A stretch of 64,000 nucleotides of DNA from Sphagnum compactum (lineage: Eukaryota > Bryophyta > Sphagnopsida > Sphagnales). The position numbers and the translations under genes are program-made. The DNA lies in assembly GCA_965153455.1 (NCBI GenBank), contig OZ234500.1:5580001-5644000 (forward strand), given 5' to 3'. The notes below the pieces were generated by a model. It was not told where the DNA came from. It worked only from the letters and a program-made list of their open reading frames with translations, and searched no databases. Shown piece after piece: positions 34,946-46,600 of this stretch. Numbering within the stretch: the first letter of the stretch is position 1; every line of letters starts with the position of its first letter.

Positions 34946-35822
34946 GAAGGATAGGTTTTTGTCTTTCCTAACTTATTCTTTTTTGTTTTGTTGGCCCTGC
35001 CTTGTAAGGCAAGGATATAGTGTTGAGAATCATTAAAGAGTATAGTAGCTTCAATGGATTTTGCCCCCTATCAACTAGGTGAGATGATTCATCCTAATTT
35101 GGTTGTAAAAAATTCACATTTGTTCTCTCTGTCACCTCTTCAAATGTGCACCCAGCTCAACTGACTTTGTCACCAATCCATAACCACAAAACTAAATATT
35201 AAAATATTTTCTCCAACAATGGTTATGGCACCTATCATATGCAAAAATTTATGTAATTCTTTCCAAATGTGACAATTTTATTGAAAACATTCAAATACAC
35301 ATGTCATGACAAGTCCTTTTTTTTTTGGGGATTGAGATTTTGCACAAATGTGAAAATAAATATGAAAAGAGAATAATGGGTCACTTTTTTTTTTTTGAGA
35401 AAAAGTCATTAGATTTGCAAAAAATTAAAAGTCATGTTGTGACATTTCCTTATTGATTTTGGTTTGGTAAAAAAAATTAAATGTTTAAATAGGTTCTTAG
35501 AACATGTCGTCACTTAATGTGAGACCCTTTTGGGTTCCTCATAACTAATGTGATGTAAAAAAAAGAAAAAAAAAACTCATGGATTTTTTCCTTTTACAAC
35601 AACATGATGTACATTAAAAAAAATTTATTTTTAATTTTTCCCCTAGCTATTACCAATTTATCATAAATATCAATTGTTGATATTAAATTAATGGCAGGGC
35701 CATTGTGTATAACACACCTTGTTTTTCTGGGGGGTTCAATACTTAATGATAGAGCTGACTAGGCTTTTCCTTCTCAACTTGAATTTTCAATTTTACTTTT
35801 AAGATTGGTTGGTGGGTAACAT

Positions 35823-36052
35823 CAGTGTGTTTTGTTTTCTGGCGAATGTCACCCAGATTTGTACTTTTAAAAAACCCTGGCTACCAATACAAAGGAAAGC
35901 CGAGGGGGCATTTCATCTAAAATTGCCTAAAAGCAACAGAAATTATTTTATTTTCTTGGGGGGAGGGTGTCACAACATTATGTGTATTGGCTACAGATTT
36001 AGGAGTTCCTTGAAATAATGTAACCAACAGAAAAAATCTGTCCGAATTTGAA
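35823..36052 (+). mobile_element. short hAT-type MITE, copy 5 (decayed)
   Basis: It starts CAGTGTGTTTTGTTTTCTGG and carries GGCGAATGTCACC, GGCTAC and a TTTGAAAAGAAAAACAC tail like the other copies. There is no clear target duplication, and the right end is approximate. Confidence 0.55.
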
Positions 36053-36727
36053 AAGAAAAACACCAACGGATGTACGGGATTTGTTTCACTTGATATCATC
36101 AATTTGAATTTATTTTTCAATCTGAGCAAGAAATGTATTTTTTTTCTTCTCAAGTTTGAACAGCAAATAAATTGGACAACAAACAAATATGAGTGTTGGG
36201 AATTTCAATAACATCATGAATAAATAAGTGAGCCCTTTTGAAATAGAAGCATTAAATCGTTTTAATTAACCAAAAATCATTTCCACATAGGGATTTTGGA
36301 TCTATTTCTTGTTGACATTATATATCACATGTTTGGTTGGCATTTTAGTGGTTGCAAAATAATGGAATTGTCAACACAATTACATTTGTTATAAGTTGTT
36401 GAACATCCTGACCAGCAATGGCTGACATTGCAAGTGGACTTTGGAAGTTGAGTGGTTCACTTTTTGGACTTTTTCATTTGCAGAGAATTACAGTAGAGTA
36501 TGCAATTGGGTGAAAGGGGAAAAGAGAACAATGCATGGAATGTGATTGCCCAATGGATGAATGAAAAGATAACTCAACCATTATGGATTGAAAGAAGCAT
36601 TTGGTGTTGAATTTAAAATGGTTCACCATGTAGCCAAAGAATACACAATGTTCTCATTAGTTAAGGCTTTCTCAAGTTGGACACTCCTTTGGGTGAATAT
36701 CCCTTGGGATGTTTGAAGAACCCTGCC

Positions 36728-37000
36728 CAGTGTTTCTTTTTTCAATTTCCTCCTGGAGCCAGGGTGCCCAGAATCCCAGGCAAATTTTGACTCAACTGGC
36801 GACATTATTTTCAGGAAATGTAAAAACTGTAGCTAGTAGATGTAATTCTGGCTACACCCTCCTCCAAAAGTCAAATTTCTGTTCCCTTTAAGGCAATAAT
36901 TTTTCTTAAATGAGAATTTGTGACAGAATATTCCTGTTTCAGACAACAATGTGACCAATTTGTGACAGAAAAAAAAAAACAAGAAAAAAATTCCCCCCAT
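36728..37000 (+). mobile_element. short hAT-type MITE, copy 6 (decayed)
   Basis: It starts CAGTGTTTCTTTTTTC, carries ACTGGCGACA and GGCTACACC, and ends in an A-rich stretch before CCCCCC. There is no clear target duplication, and the right boundary is approximate. Confidence 0.5.
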
Positions 37001-37045
37001 CTTTTTGTAGTTACCTTTGACTTCTACAAATTTACATTATGGATA

Positions 37046-37086
37046 CAATTTATATATGTATATATATATATATATATCTCTATCTC
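37046..37086. repeat. (TA)n/(TC)n microsatellite
   Basis: A TA dinucleotide run followed by TCTCTATCTC, adjacent to the tail of MITE copy 6. Confidence 0.85.
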
Positions 37087-37354
37087 TTTTAGCTTGATGG
37101 ATACATCCATTTTGCCAAGCAAAAGTCACAAAGTTGGTTTTTAACTTACAGGGTTGTTGTCTCTTTTTCAACTTTTGTTTCATTAACACAGTGAGACCAT
37201 AGTGTTTGTCCAACCCTTGTCAAGGTTTGACCTCGAGGCACCCATGTGGTTCTTTGTTTCCTCACCTTCCAACCAAATGAGAAGGCAACAGGGTTGCCCA
37301 ACGTACCCAAGTGGTCATTTCATAACCACGTGATTGACCTTGGAAAGGACACTG

Positions 37355-37690
37355 GATCATGGGGCCACAATGAACCAGCACCCACCATTGCACCATTCAC
37401 TGGATGCCCAATATAACTCAGTTGTGAATGAACCTCCACTGAGTTAAAATTTGGTTTCACCTTGGTAACCAATTTCTGTGGGAAATAGGTCTCATATATA
37501 GATAGATGATACTCAGGAAAATATGTAACTACTAGGTATGTAGATGGTTTATAAATAGTTAAGGGCTGTTTGTAATACCTACCTTCTAACAACTTGCTTG
37601 TGGGTTGTTAGTAGGTAGGTAGTAAAAAAAGCAACTGAACTAACCACCATGGTTAGCTAGGGAACTGGAACCAACAGAAATCTGTTTAGG
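37355..37690 (+). repeat. dispersed repeat copy B (uninterrupted)
   Basis: The full-length counterpart of 3,230-3,850, in the same orientation and without the MITE. It shares TTTGGTTTCACCTTGGTAAC, ATATATAGATAGAT and GTAGATGGTTTATA, and continues through GTTGTTAGTAGGTAGGTAGT into AAAAAAGCAACTGAAC. The class is unknown. Confidence 0.7.
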
Positions 37691-38120
37691 AAGTAAATTG
37701 AAGTTGTATCCGTGGGGATCATTGCAAGGAAGTTCTAAATGGAATTGAGTCTCAAATTTAGATTTGAATATTGTCAGACAAATGTTTGTGAAACTTATAA
37801 ATTTTCATTCAAACTTGTTGCAAAATAAAAATAATAATTTGATTTTTTTGTTTTTTTGTTCCTTCTTGAGCATGCTACATTTTCTTCAAATATAGTTCCT
37901 GAGTGTAAGTTTTCGATGAATGATTTGATGTGTTTTCAAATATATCAAAGTTTATAATTTCCTTTTAGTTGAGACCTCATAATTCTTGTGGGGTTTGATT
38001 TTAGGAGTCAATTCATTAGTGGATGTGCAATGAAAGTAAATTCCACCAAATAGTCACATAATAATATGTCATAGGCTCTAATAATACGAACTTATAAAGG
38101 AGAAAAAACTAAGACACATT
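37691..38120. other. AT-rich spacer, nothing recognised
   Basis: I see no coding frame and no repeat structure. Confidence 0.5.
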
Positions 38121-38496
38121 TAAGAGCATCCCCACCGGTGCTCAGTATGTGACCTTATACATTAAAACCACATGAAGCAAAGTCAAAATATGTGGGTTTA
38201 GCTCAGGAAATTGGTTTTGCTCCTGCATTTGTGCTCAGTTTGTTGAGGCTGGTAAAAGGCGCAGCAAAGGTATGCACCTACAGAAGAGGGTACTAAATGT
38301 GACCTAATGCTGATCCCTGTTTTTGATTGGCCAAACATAATGTTTGGTTCAGGTAGTTTGATATTAGTAGTTCCCACATATTTGGGGTCCCAGTTTCAAT
38401 TTTAAGCGTGGGGTTGCAAATAAATAAATAACTAAACTTGCATGTGAGAAAAAAATTTGTGACGCCACATACTAAGCACTGGTGGGGATGCTCTTA
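38121..38496. mobile_element. foldback MITE with ~30-bp terminal inverted repeats
   Basis: The left end TAAGAGCATCCCCACCGGTG... and the reverse complement of the right end TAAGAGCATCCCCACCAGTG... agree over about 30 bp (to ...AGTATGTG) with two mismatches. The element is about 376 bp and non-coding. Termini of the form GAGCATC are common among plant MITEs related to PIF/Harbinger or Mutator groups. I do not see a convincing target duplication, so I leave the superfamily open. Confidence 0.7.
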
Positions 38497-40870
38497 GATG
38501 AGAATGCATCAATACGACTCTCAAAGTATTGGAGCACAATTGAAACCTGGATTTGGAGAGCTAAGAATTGCACTAGAAATTCATAGATCCGTTGCACTCA
38601 AATGCTACCATATTTATTTATAAATAAATAAGGATAACTAGTCACATTTATGCCATTTAGAATTAGGTAACAACATATCCCCAAGGTTGGAAGTTCATCC
38701 AAACTTTTACATTAAATAATATGATGCACCACCTCGAACTAAATCCACATACCATGTATCAATCCAATGAATCTTCCACATCAACATGGCTCGAACATCA
38801 TACAACCAATTGCACCCACATATACCAAATCAAATATGGATCAAAATACCAAAACTTTGAGTCATAATTTTGTTTCAATGCGAATATGAAGGATTCATTT
38901 TATAATCTAAGTAGCAGAAACTATAATTTGTATTTTTGAAATAGCCATCCATTTTTCACAAAAGATCATAAATCGCGCTCAACGATTTCATCATCAATCA
39001 CTGACAGTTGCTGAAACCCAAAAGGCTTGAATACAATACTTCATCACTCTAATTGTCATCATTCATCAAATATTTCACCAATTGAGATTTTGAAAAGGCT
39101 TTGAATGAAAGGTGGAAAGTTTTTGAACCCACAAACAAACAACATGAGTGTTCTTGTTGGAGAATCCAAACATTACAAGCAAAAAGAGCAGAAAAGCTGG
39201 ATTTTGGGGTGAAAGTGGGTTATTCAGGTGGAGGCAAGTGGCGTGCATGGTTTTGATGAGGGGCACATGGGTGATAGGAATGCAACTATAACATCTCTTT
39301 GTTACACGAATATATTTCACGAATCAAGAAAAGTAGCACCTCCTATTTCCAACAAAAACACAAAAAAATAATTTGGAAGCACAAGCAAAGTGAACTTGCC
39401 AAGGATTTTCAGACCAAATAAAAATCTTGGCAAAAGTTTTGGGACAAAAGAAACTCAAAGTTCCCCATTTTCCCCTTTCACCTTCCCATTACTCATACAA
39501 TGGAGTAATGGTTGGTATTTTTGACCGTACCAAAAATATTGATGACACATTTGAGCAATTTCAATTGCAAAAGGGTACTAGTAAAAGTGTAAAATACATG
39601 AGTACCATGCCATGATATCAACATTACTTTATTTTATTTCTTAATTCAAATTCAAATTCAAGTCACTTTGTTTGTGATCATAATTTATTCAATAGGAGTT
39701 TCTAGCCAAAAAAATTGCAACTAAACCAAAGACAATACAACAAGAAAATCAAATGAAACACCTAACAAATTAATCAGAAATAAATGGATTATCAAATCAT
39801 TGGTTCCCCTTACTTACTTCTACAAGTGTTTTAGAAAAAATCATATTGCACCTTGCATGTCTTGCTGATGATATTTTTCAAATATTCATTTACTCTCCAA
39901 AGTATAAAAATTGTACACAACATTCATAATTATTATGAGAACAGTTCAATGCTCAATATTTCAAATGTTAACAGGCTTTGCTTAGCACTTATGAGCTAAA
40001 TGGAAATAATCTAATTAGGATAATTGGTGGTTGATTGCATAAATATAAGTACATAGAAGCTCTTCTACTTTAAAAGTTCAATTGTTCCCATTTAAGTTCT
40101 TGTTGTTCTCACAATGGTGTTCTTAAGTGACTTTCCCACCAAGGAGTTTCCAACTATAGTTCCACATGATACATATATATATGACATAACAATTCTAAAG
40201 TCTTTCAAGTGTTGGTAATTTAAAAAATTATTTACATGAATTGGAATTTATATTCATTTCTCTCCCAATGCCTAATATTTTTTCTCTTATTCACAATGTT
40301 AATTCCTACCATTTCAAATGTTGCCAAAAAAAAAATCCTAAAATTCATAATGATGTTTCTTGCATAGTTTCCAATAATTGTTCACAAAACATTTTTTTAT
40401 AAAAATCTAGCTAAAGATATTGATAAATTGAGTGTTGGAAGATTAGAAAGAAACCCATCAACGTGTATGTAATTTATGATGAAAAATCAGCAGGAAAGAC
40501 CATGCAAAAACTTCAATACAATTATCCTTTGTCACCCAATGTATGACCACACGTTGTCAACAGCCAAGCTAGTTATGACCCAATGCAACTTTGCAAGTCT
40601 TGTGGACAATGCAATTTCAACACATGTGCTGTGTAATGTTGTGTCACCCCTCACATATCGACAACTCTCAAGAACTCTTACATTACCAATGATTCTAATC
40701 ATAGACCCCCAAAGTTAGCACAATGTGAAGTGCCCTCAAGTAAGTGGCCACTGGTGACAATTCTTTGTCAATGAACAACATCCAATATGCTGACACAAAA
40801 TGTACTCCAACCTCTACAATAGAAATAATGCTTTGGTATGGCTCACTATAATTAGCTATGAGGACCCCCA
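38497..40870. other. AT-rich intergenic DNA
   Basis: No supported gene. The short plus-strand frames at 39,427-39,615 and 40,476-40,718 have no family signals. Confidence 0.5.
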
Positions 40871-41523
40871 CACTCCAATTTGTTTTTTTCGGTGATGGGC
40901 CTCTTTGATTGTCCCATCACAAAAGGATGTGATCAAACTTAAGGCACTCCCAAAATATGTATATATAGATGTAGGCTTCTCTTGTGGACTTCTTATATAG
41001 ACTACAAGAGGATAACTTTGCACAAAAGGTACAGGAAAATTTTCATGGTGCTATTCGTAGCCTATGGGGAACATGGGGACTAACATAAGAACAGAGTAAA
41101 AGACAATTGACAACTTATGGGAACATATTGAACACAATGGGAACACTAAAATCTGAAAAAATTCCACCACCCCCTTGCCCCTAAGAGAAAGAAAACTGGG
41201 CCTAGTGTGTTGGTCATCATTTTTGGCCTAGGCTGATGGCAAGGGCATGAATTGTGAGGACATAGTGTATTAATTGTTCATGCGGAAATATGTTGTGTAT
41301 CAATCCTTGACACCTTTCACCCATCACCAATAATTCTTTTATTAGCAATAATTTTATTTGCAAGGCATCCTATGTATGGAAAATAGAGCTTGAGCAATTA
41401 TGGGAGATGTGGTGTGACCTACTTCAATTCACCATCTTTTTTCCTTCTTCCAAAATGTATTTTTCCTGTAGAATATGAAGTCTACCAAATCATGTATAGT
41501 TTTTTTCTTAAAAAATTCGTTTT

Positions 41524-41541
41524 GGGGGGGGGGGGGGGGGG
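41524..41541. repeat. poly-G tract (18 G)
   Basis: An uninterrupted run of 18 G on the plus strand inside the 41-43-kb repeat cluster. Confidence 0.9.
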
Positions 41542-43514
41542 TTGTTTGAATAGGTAGTTATGCAACTAGTGTAATTGTTTTCTCCTTTTTAATCCTTTTT
41601 TAGTTGAATACTTTGCCAACTAACTCACCAAATCTTGTAAGTTAGAAGTTGAACCAACAAATGACTTGTCATATAAGAATAGGGGGAATGATTTCTAATA
41701 ATTGATTTGATGCATTGAAAGATCAAAACTTTTCTTTTGTGATGGGCCTTGTCGATTCGCCTATCACGCAAAAAACTGTTTCCAACCTCTGGACACTCCA
41801 AAGATAGAATTTAAATAGTGCTCCAATGTCCCCCACCCTATGTACAATATAAGATTAAGACTTTGGGGCAAAGAACATGAGATAGGGTAGAACCCCCCAT
41901 CATCAATCACTTTCCAATATTTTCCTCATTTTAAGTTCAAGGGTGGCCTCACACACGTTTGCTTTCCTTTCTTTTTTGTCTCTTGAAGGAGAAACATTTT
42001 GATTGGCCCATCACCGATTTCTTTTGGAACATTGCCCACTCCCCAACAGAAGCGCCTCTTTTGACCACAGTTGCAAACTAGAAACAAATGTGGTCAGACT
42101 ACTATTCACCGTTTCAGCTTATATACATGAGGGTGGAACTTTGGCAAACCATATGGGACAAATCTGAGGTGCTATCAGGAACGTCTTAGGGAACAACCTA
42201 GGAATTTGGAGAACCCTTTGGGAACCTGATAGCGACCCCATGGGAAAATGATGGGAACACATTGGAAACGCATTGGGAACAAGGGGGAAAAAAAGTCTCA
42301 CCCCACCCGCTCCCCAAAAAGAAAAAAATTGGATCCCTTGTGGTGCCCGCTCAGCCTTCTCATGGACAGCATGCAACTTTTTGGCATTTCCAAAACTCTT
42401 GGTCACCATTTCTGGCTTAGGCTAAGAGCAGGGTCAGAATTTTGGGAACATAGTGTCCCTGAACATGCAAAGTGGAGGTTTACAAATGTTCTTTGAGCCT
42501 CAGAAGTAAAGGAGTGACACCAAAAACACAAGCAAGGATAAGTGATAGTTTGCTTCAATTTTTTTTTAAAAAATAGCTCTATACCCTTCTCTAGTTGCAG
42601 GCCCATATCTTCTTCATTTTAGTGCATTTTGAATGATTTAAAATCTGACCGGTGCACCGACTTGGGCTTTACAAAGCTGTTTTGTATTCCAGGGCAAAGA
42701 TGCAATGATCAAAGACTTTTAACTCGAAATACTAATCTGTTTTAATTTACTCATCACCAAACATTGAACCCCATACACCAAACACCTCATATCTTTCCGC
42801 ATTCCTTTACCAAATTGAGCAATTTTGGTGACATTGGAAGTGTTATGTGAAGGGCTACAAATGCTCTTGGAGCTCAAGAAGCACAGGAACAATGTATGAG
42901 GATTTGACCTCCTTTGAGTTCGTAATTGGGACACTCACCAACCTATTTAAGAATTAAGCTATTGAGAATAATCTAGAGGATGCATGGGAATTGTTGGAGC
43001 GACACAAGGAATGTCTGGCAAACATATGGGATAAAAGGAAGGAACATATTGAAAACTATTGGGAACATCATTAAGAACTTTAGTCAGTACATTTTTGGGA
43101 ATCAAACTATCAAACCCGCTAAACTCAAAATATCTTTATGTCGCACCACCACATTTCAACTTGGGTGTAATCCAGAAATTTTGAAATAGACATTGATCAA
43201 CTTATAAATTTATAGCAATATATGGTAGCATATTGGGGCTCATATTAAATAGTTGTGGGGAGCCCCAAATTTCAGTTTTTTTTCTTTTGTGATGGGCATC
43301 TTTGATTGGCCCATCACAAAAAATAAATAATCTAGCTTTAGACAGTCAATCTTCTCCTTTGGGCTCCTTCTACAGGTTACAAGAGTAGAAATTATGGCAC
43401 TGGATACGGGATAAAGTGAGGAGCTATTGAGAACATATTGGGAACTCATTAAGAACTTCATGAGAACAGATTGAGAACAACAAAAATCCAACAACCCACC
43501 CTCCCCCTCGCCCG

Positions 43515-43529
43515 CCCCCCCCCCCCCCC
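43515..43529. repeat. poly-C tract (15 C)
   Basis: An uninterrupted C run preceded by a C-rich stretch, in the last block of the same repeat cluster. Confidence 0.9.
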
Positions 43530-43689
43530 AAAAAATCCATTGGCCCCCCTGGGTGCATGCTTCCTCACCTCATTGGCTGCAAGGAATTGTATTGCATATC
43601 TGTGTTTTTGGTCACTTTTTGGCCAACGCTGATGGAAGGGACCTGAACTAAGGGTGCATATTAATTTAAACACCCACTTTCTAAAAATT

Positions 43690-46600
43690 TGTGTGCTGCC
43701 ATCCCCATGTTGAGATACTTACACCCTCCTACATGGTTTCCTTCAACAAGCATATTAATCATGTGTTATTAAACTTCTCTATTAAAGTTCTATTTCTCCT
43801 TCACATCCATTCTTTAGCCCATGATGAAGTAAATGTTTTGAATCATGATGAGTTCTTTTTAGCACCCCAGTTTGTCTTGAGTTGTTTGGGTGGGAAATCT
43901 ATGGGGGAGGTAGGGCGTTGTAAAGGAGAATAGTTCCAAGCATGAGGTACATACTATGTGCTCTTCCAAACCCACGTATCACTTGGCCTAGATTCAATCA
44001 TGTGTTGCACGCATGTTTGTCTTGTGGACCCATATCCTCTAGTAGTGCAAAACTTGATTCATTAGAAACCTCTTTTTTTACCTTTTTCTTTTTGGAAGAG
44101 CCTACACTAAATCTTGAATCTTCAAGAATGTTTCTCTTTTAAGGTTTGTTTTGCTAATGGAGTTCAAAAACTTGCTTAATCTCATGCACAAGGTGTATTT
44201 TAAACCTTTTAAAACAACTTTTCTCAAGATCTTTTTTTTTTTTTTAACGATGAATATAGTTGCATTTGAAACAAATGAAGCTAATTTATCTGTCTTTTGA
44301 TTTTGACTTTCATTAGATGTGTTTAAACACATTTTAACCAATGTTGAGGAATTCTCAACTTTCTTACCTTTTTTTAACAATCAGCCCAATTCTTTTAGTA
44401 TATATTTTTTCCCCCGAACAAAAAAAAATTGGCTAGGGTATTAAGTTTTTTTTTAATAAGCCAATTTTCAAAGTGTCAGTTCTCATATAAAAATAGTTGA
44501 TTCTCACAACTCGGCTATCGATGTTCATTTCTTCTTTTTACTTAACCAAATGAATTATTTTTTATATTACATTTCAAAACGTTTCCAACAAAATATTTAT
44601 GAAAATACAACATCAACAATTTCTTTTCATAATTTCATCTTATTTTAAAACATTTTCAAAAAAAATTAATTCCTTTTCTAAATTTGTATCCATTTCAATT
44701 AACTCTACTTAGCTACAAGGAGGCTTACAACCAAGACTAGGATTGAAATAATCAAGAACAAATGAATAAAAATCAAAAGTGAAAAACAAGAGCCACAAAT
44801 GAAAAGCAAGAGCCAAAAGTGAAATTTTGGAATAAAGAATGAATAGCAAAGACATCAAGAGCTAAGGAATCGATAGCAAATGTACATGAATCAGGAGCAA
44901 AAACATATGAGTAAAAGTCAAGGAGAAATAAATAAATAAAGGAAAATAGTCAACAAACGAAAAAAAGAAAAAAAAAGAAAGAATCAAAGTCTACACAAAA
45001 CATAACACCCAAAAACGCAAACCGGATAATAGGGAGCCTTAAAAAGAGAAATCACATAACCTAGGACCTAAACCCATCATGAGTAACACAAAGCAAATCG
45101 TGCAAGGAAATGAGCAAAAAACCTGGAAGAATAGCAAACTTTAAAAAAACCTCTCCTACTATTACAATTGTTTGTCGCAAGATAATGGTGGCTTGAACTT
45201 TCTAAAGAGCCATAACACATTAAATGCGTATAAAATGAATGTAAAATTAAAAGAGGAGGTCCTTTAGAACCCTTCGCCAACCATGCCATGTTGGCACATT
45301 CATGAAGGAAATCGTTAATCTATTAGTGTAAACATTTAAATATTTCTATTACAACAAAAATCAAAACAATGTCAAGTTGTTGAACGTGATATGACACAAC
45401 CTTTGCTTAAACTACAATCGTTGTAGCCATTCTTTGAAAAAAAGTATTTCACAAAACAAGATTTGCACAAGTTGAATTAGCAATGATTACCTTTTGTCAA
45501 AATATGAATACCATTTGTTATAAGCACAATATCCACTCATCACCATAATCATGAATGGAAAGATGGTGCCAAGAGAACATGAGTTTGTTTATGCAAAACA
45601 TGGAACTTGGCATCCCTAGCAATGGAGGCAAAAAAATCCAAACTGCATCATGTGTGGCAACGTGCCCTCCCCCATGAGCACAAAAAATATATATATCCTT
45701 GTCAAATCTATGGGTTGACCACATATGCATCGAAAAAGACCATGAGCCATAAGATGACTAGGTGAGCTAAAAATCAAACACATGAGCCTAGGCCTGCATA
45801 AGTTTTCAACCAAACATGATGATAATACAAAAACAACTTTAATATGATGTTAAAAAAGGAGTGTTCATGAATGTTTTCTTAAATGCTCTCTTGAACATGA
45901 CTCACTCTTTTCTTTAACAAGTGTTCAAATGAAAGGACATCACAAATTTAACACCTCACAACTTAATAATAGAATCATGGAAATTTGTTCATTTGTAATT
46001 CGTACGTTTCACGCACTATTATCATGCTTTGAAAACACATTTGACACACGGATTTATAGGAAGATGAAAAATTTGTACATGACATTCATTCATTCATAGG
46101 TTCGTACTTCATACATCAACACATTTATCCATGTTTCAAATGTGTTTTCAACCATGGTATTCATGTGTAAAATGTACAAACCTATAATGAATGAATTTTG
46201 CATGACTTTCATTATTAATTTGTTACTTGCTAAATTTGTGACAAATGCAAATTGGAATAGTTGGAAATAGAAGGTCACGAACCCACCCAAGATGAGCTTA
46301 GAATGAAGTCAACTTGAATTGTTGGCCCTTATAACCCCTAATAAAAATGGGCAACCATCCTACAAAAACCAAAATGTGTTGATTGGGACCACAAGTCTTT
46401 AACTCCCCAAGTATGGTGCCAAGGCAATAACCTCCATAGAAACAAGACTTATTCAACCTTTGTAGATGGGAAAATAAACTCGTTGATGAACTAAGGGAGC
46501 CTCCGAACTTTCCAAAATACCTAGTTTTAAAAGTCTACCACATACATGAATGAAGGTTGAATCAAAGGAAGTTAGTTGGTGTTGAAAATTGGGGAGTGAA

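Larger units (their letters stand above)
40875..43680. repeat. cluster of degenerate repeats (about 4 copies) with palindrome and GGGAAC words
   Basis: Blocks near 40,880-41,300, 41,735-42,470, 42,970-43,090 and 43,280-43,660 share an order of marks: TTTGTGATGGGC...GCCCATCACAAA palindrome, a GGGAACATATTG-type series, a C-rich stretch, then TTGGTCACTTTTTGGC...GCTGATGG. In the third full block the palindrome is perfect: 43,286-43,298 with 43,310-43,322, 13-bp arms and an 11-base loop. Block 4 (42,970-43,090) is partial. They are non-coding; the class is unknown. Confidence 0.7.
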
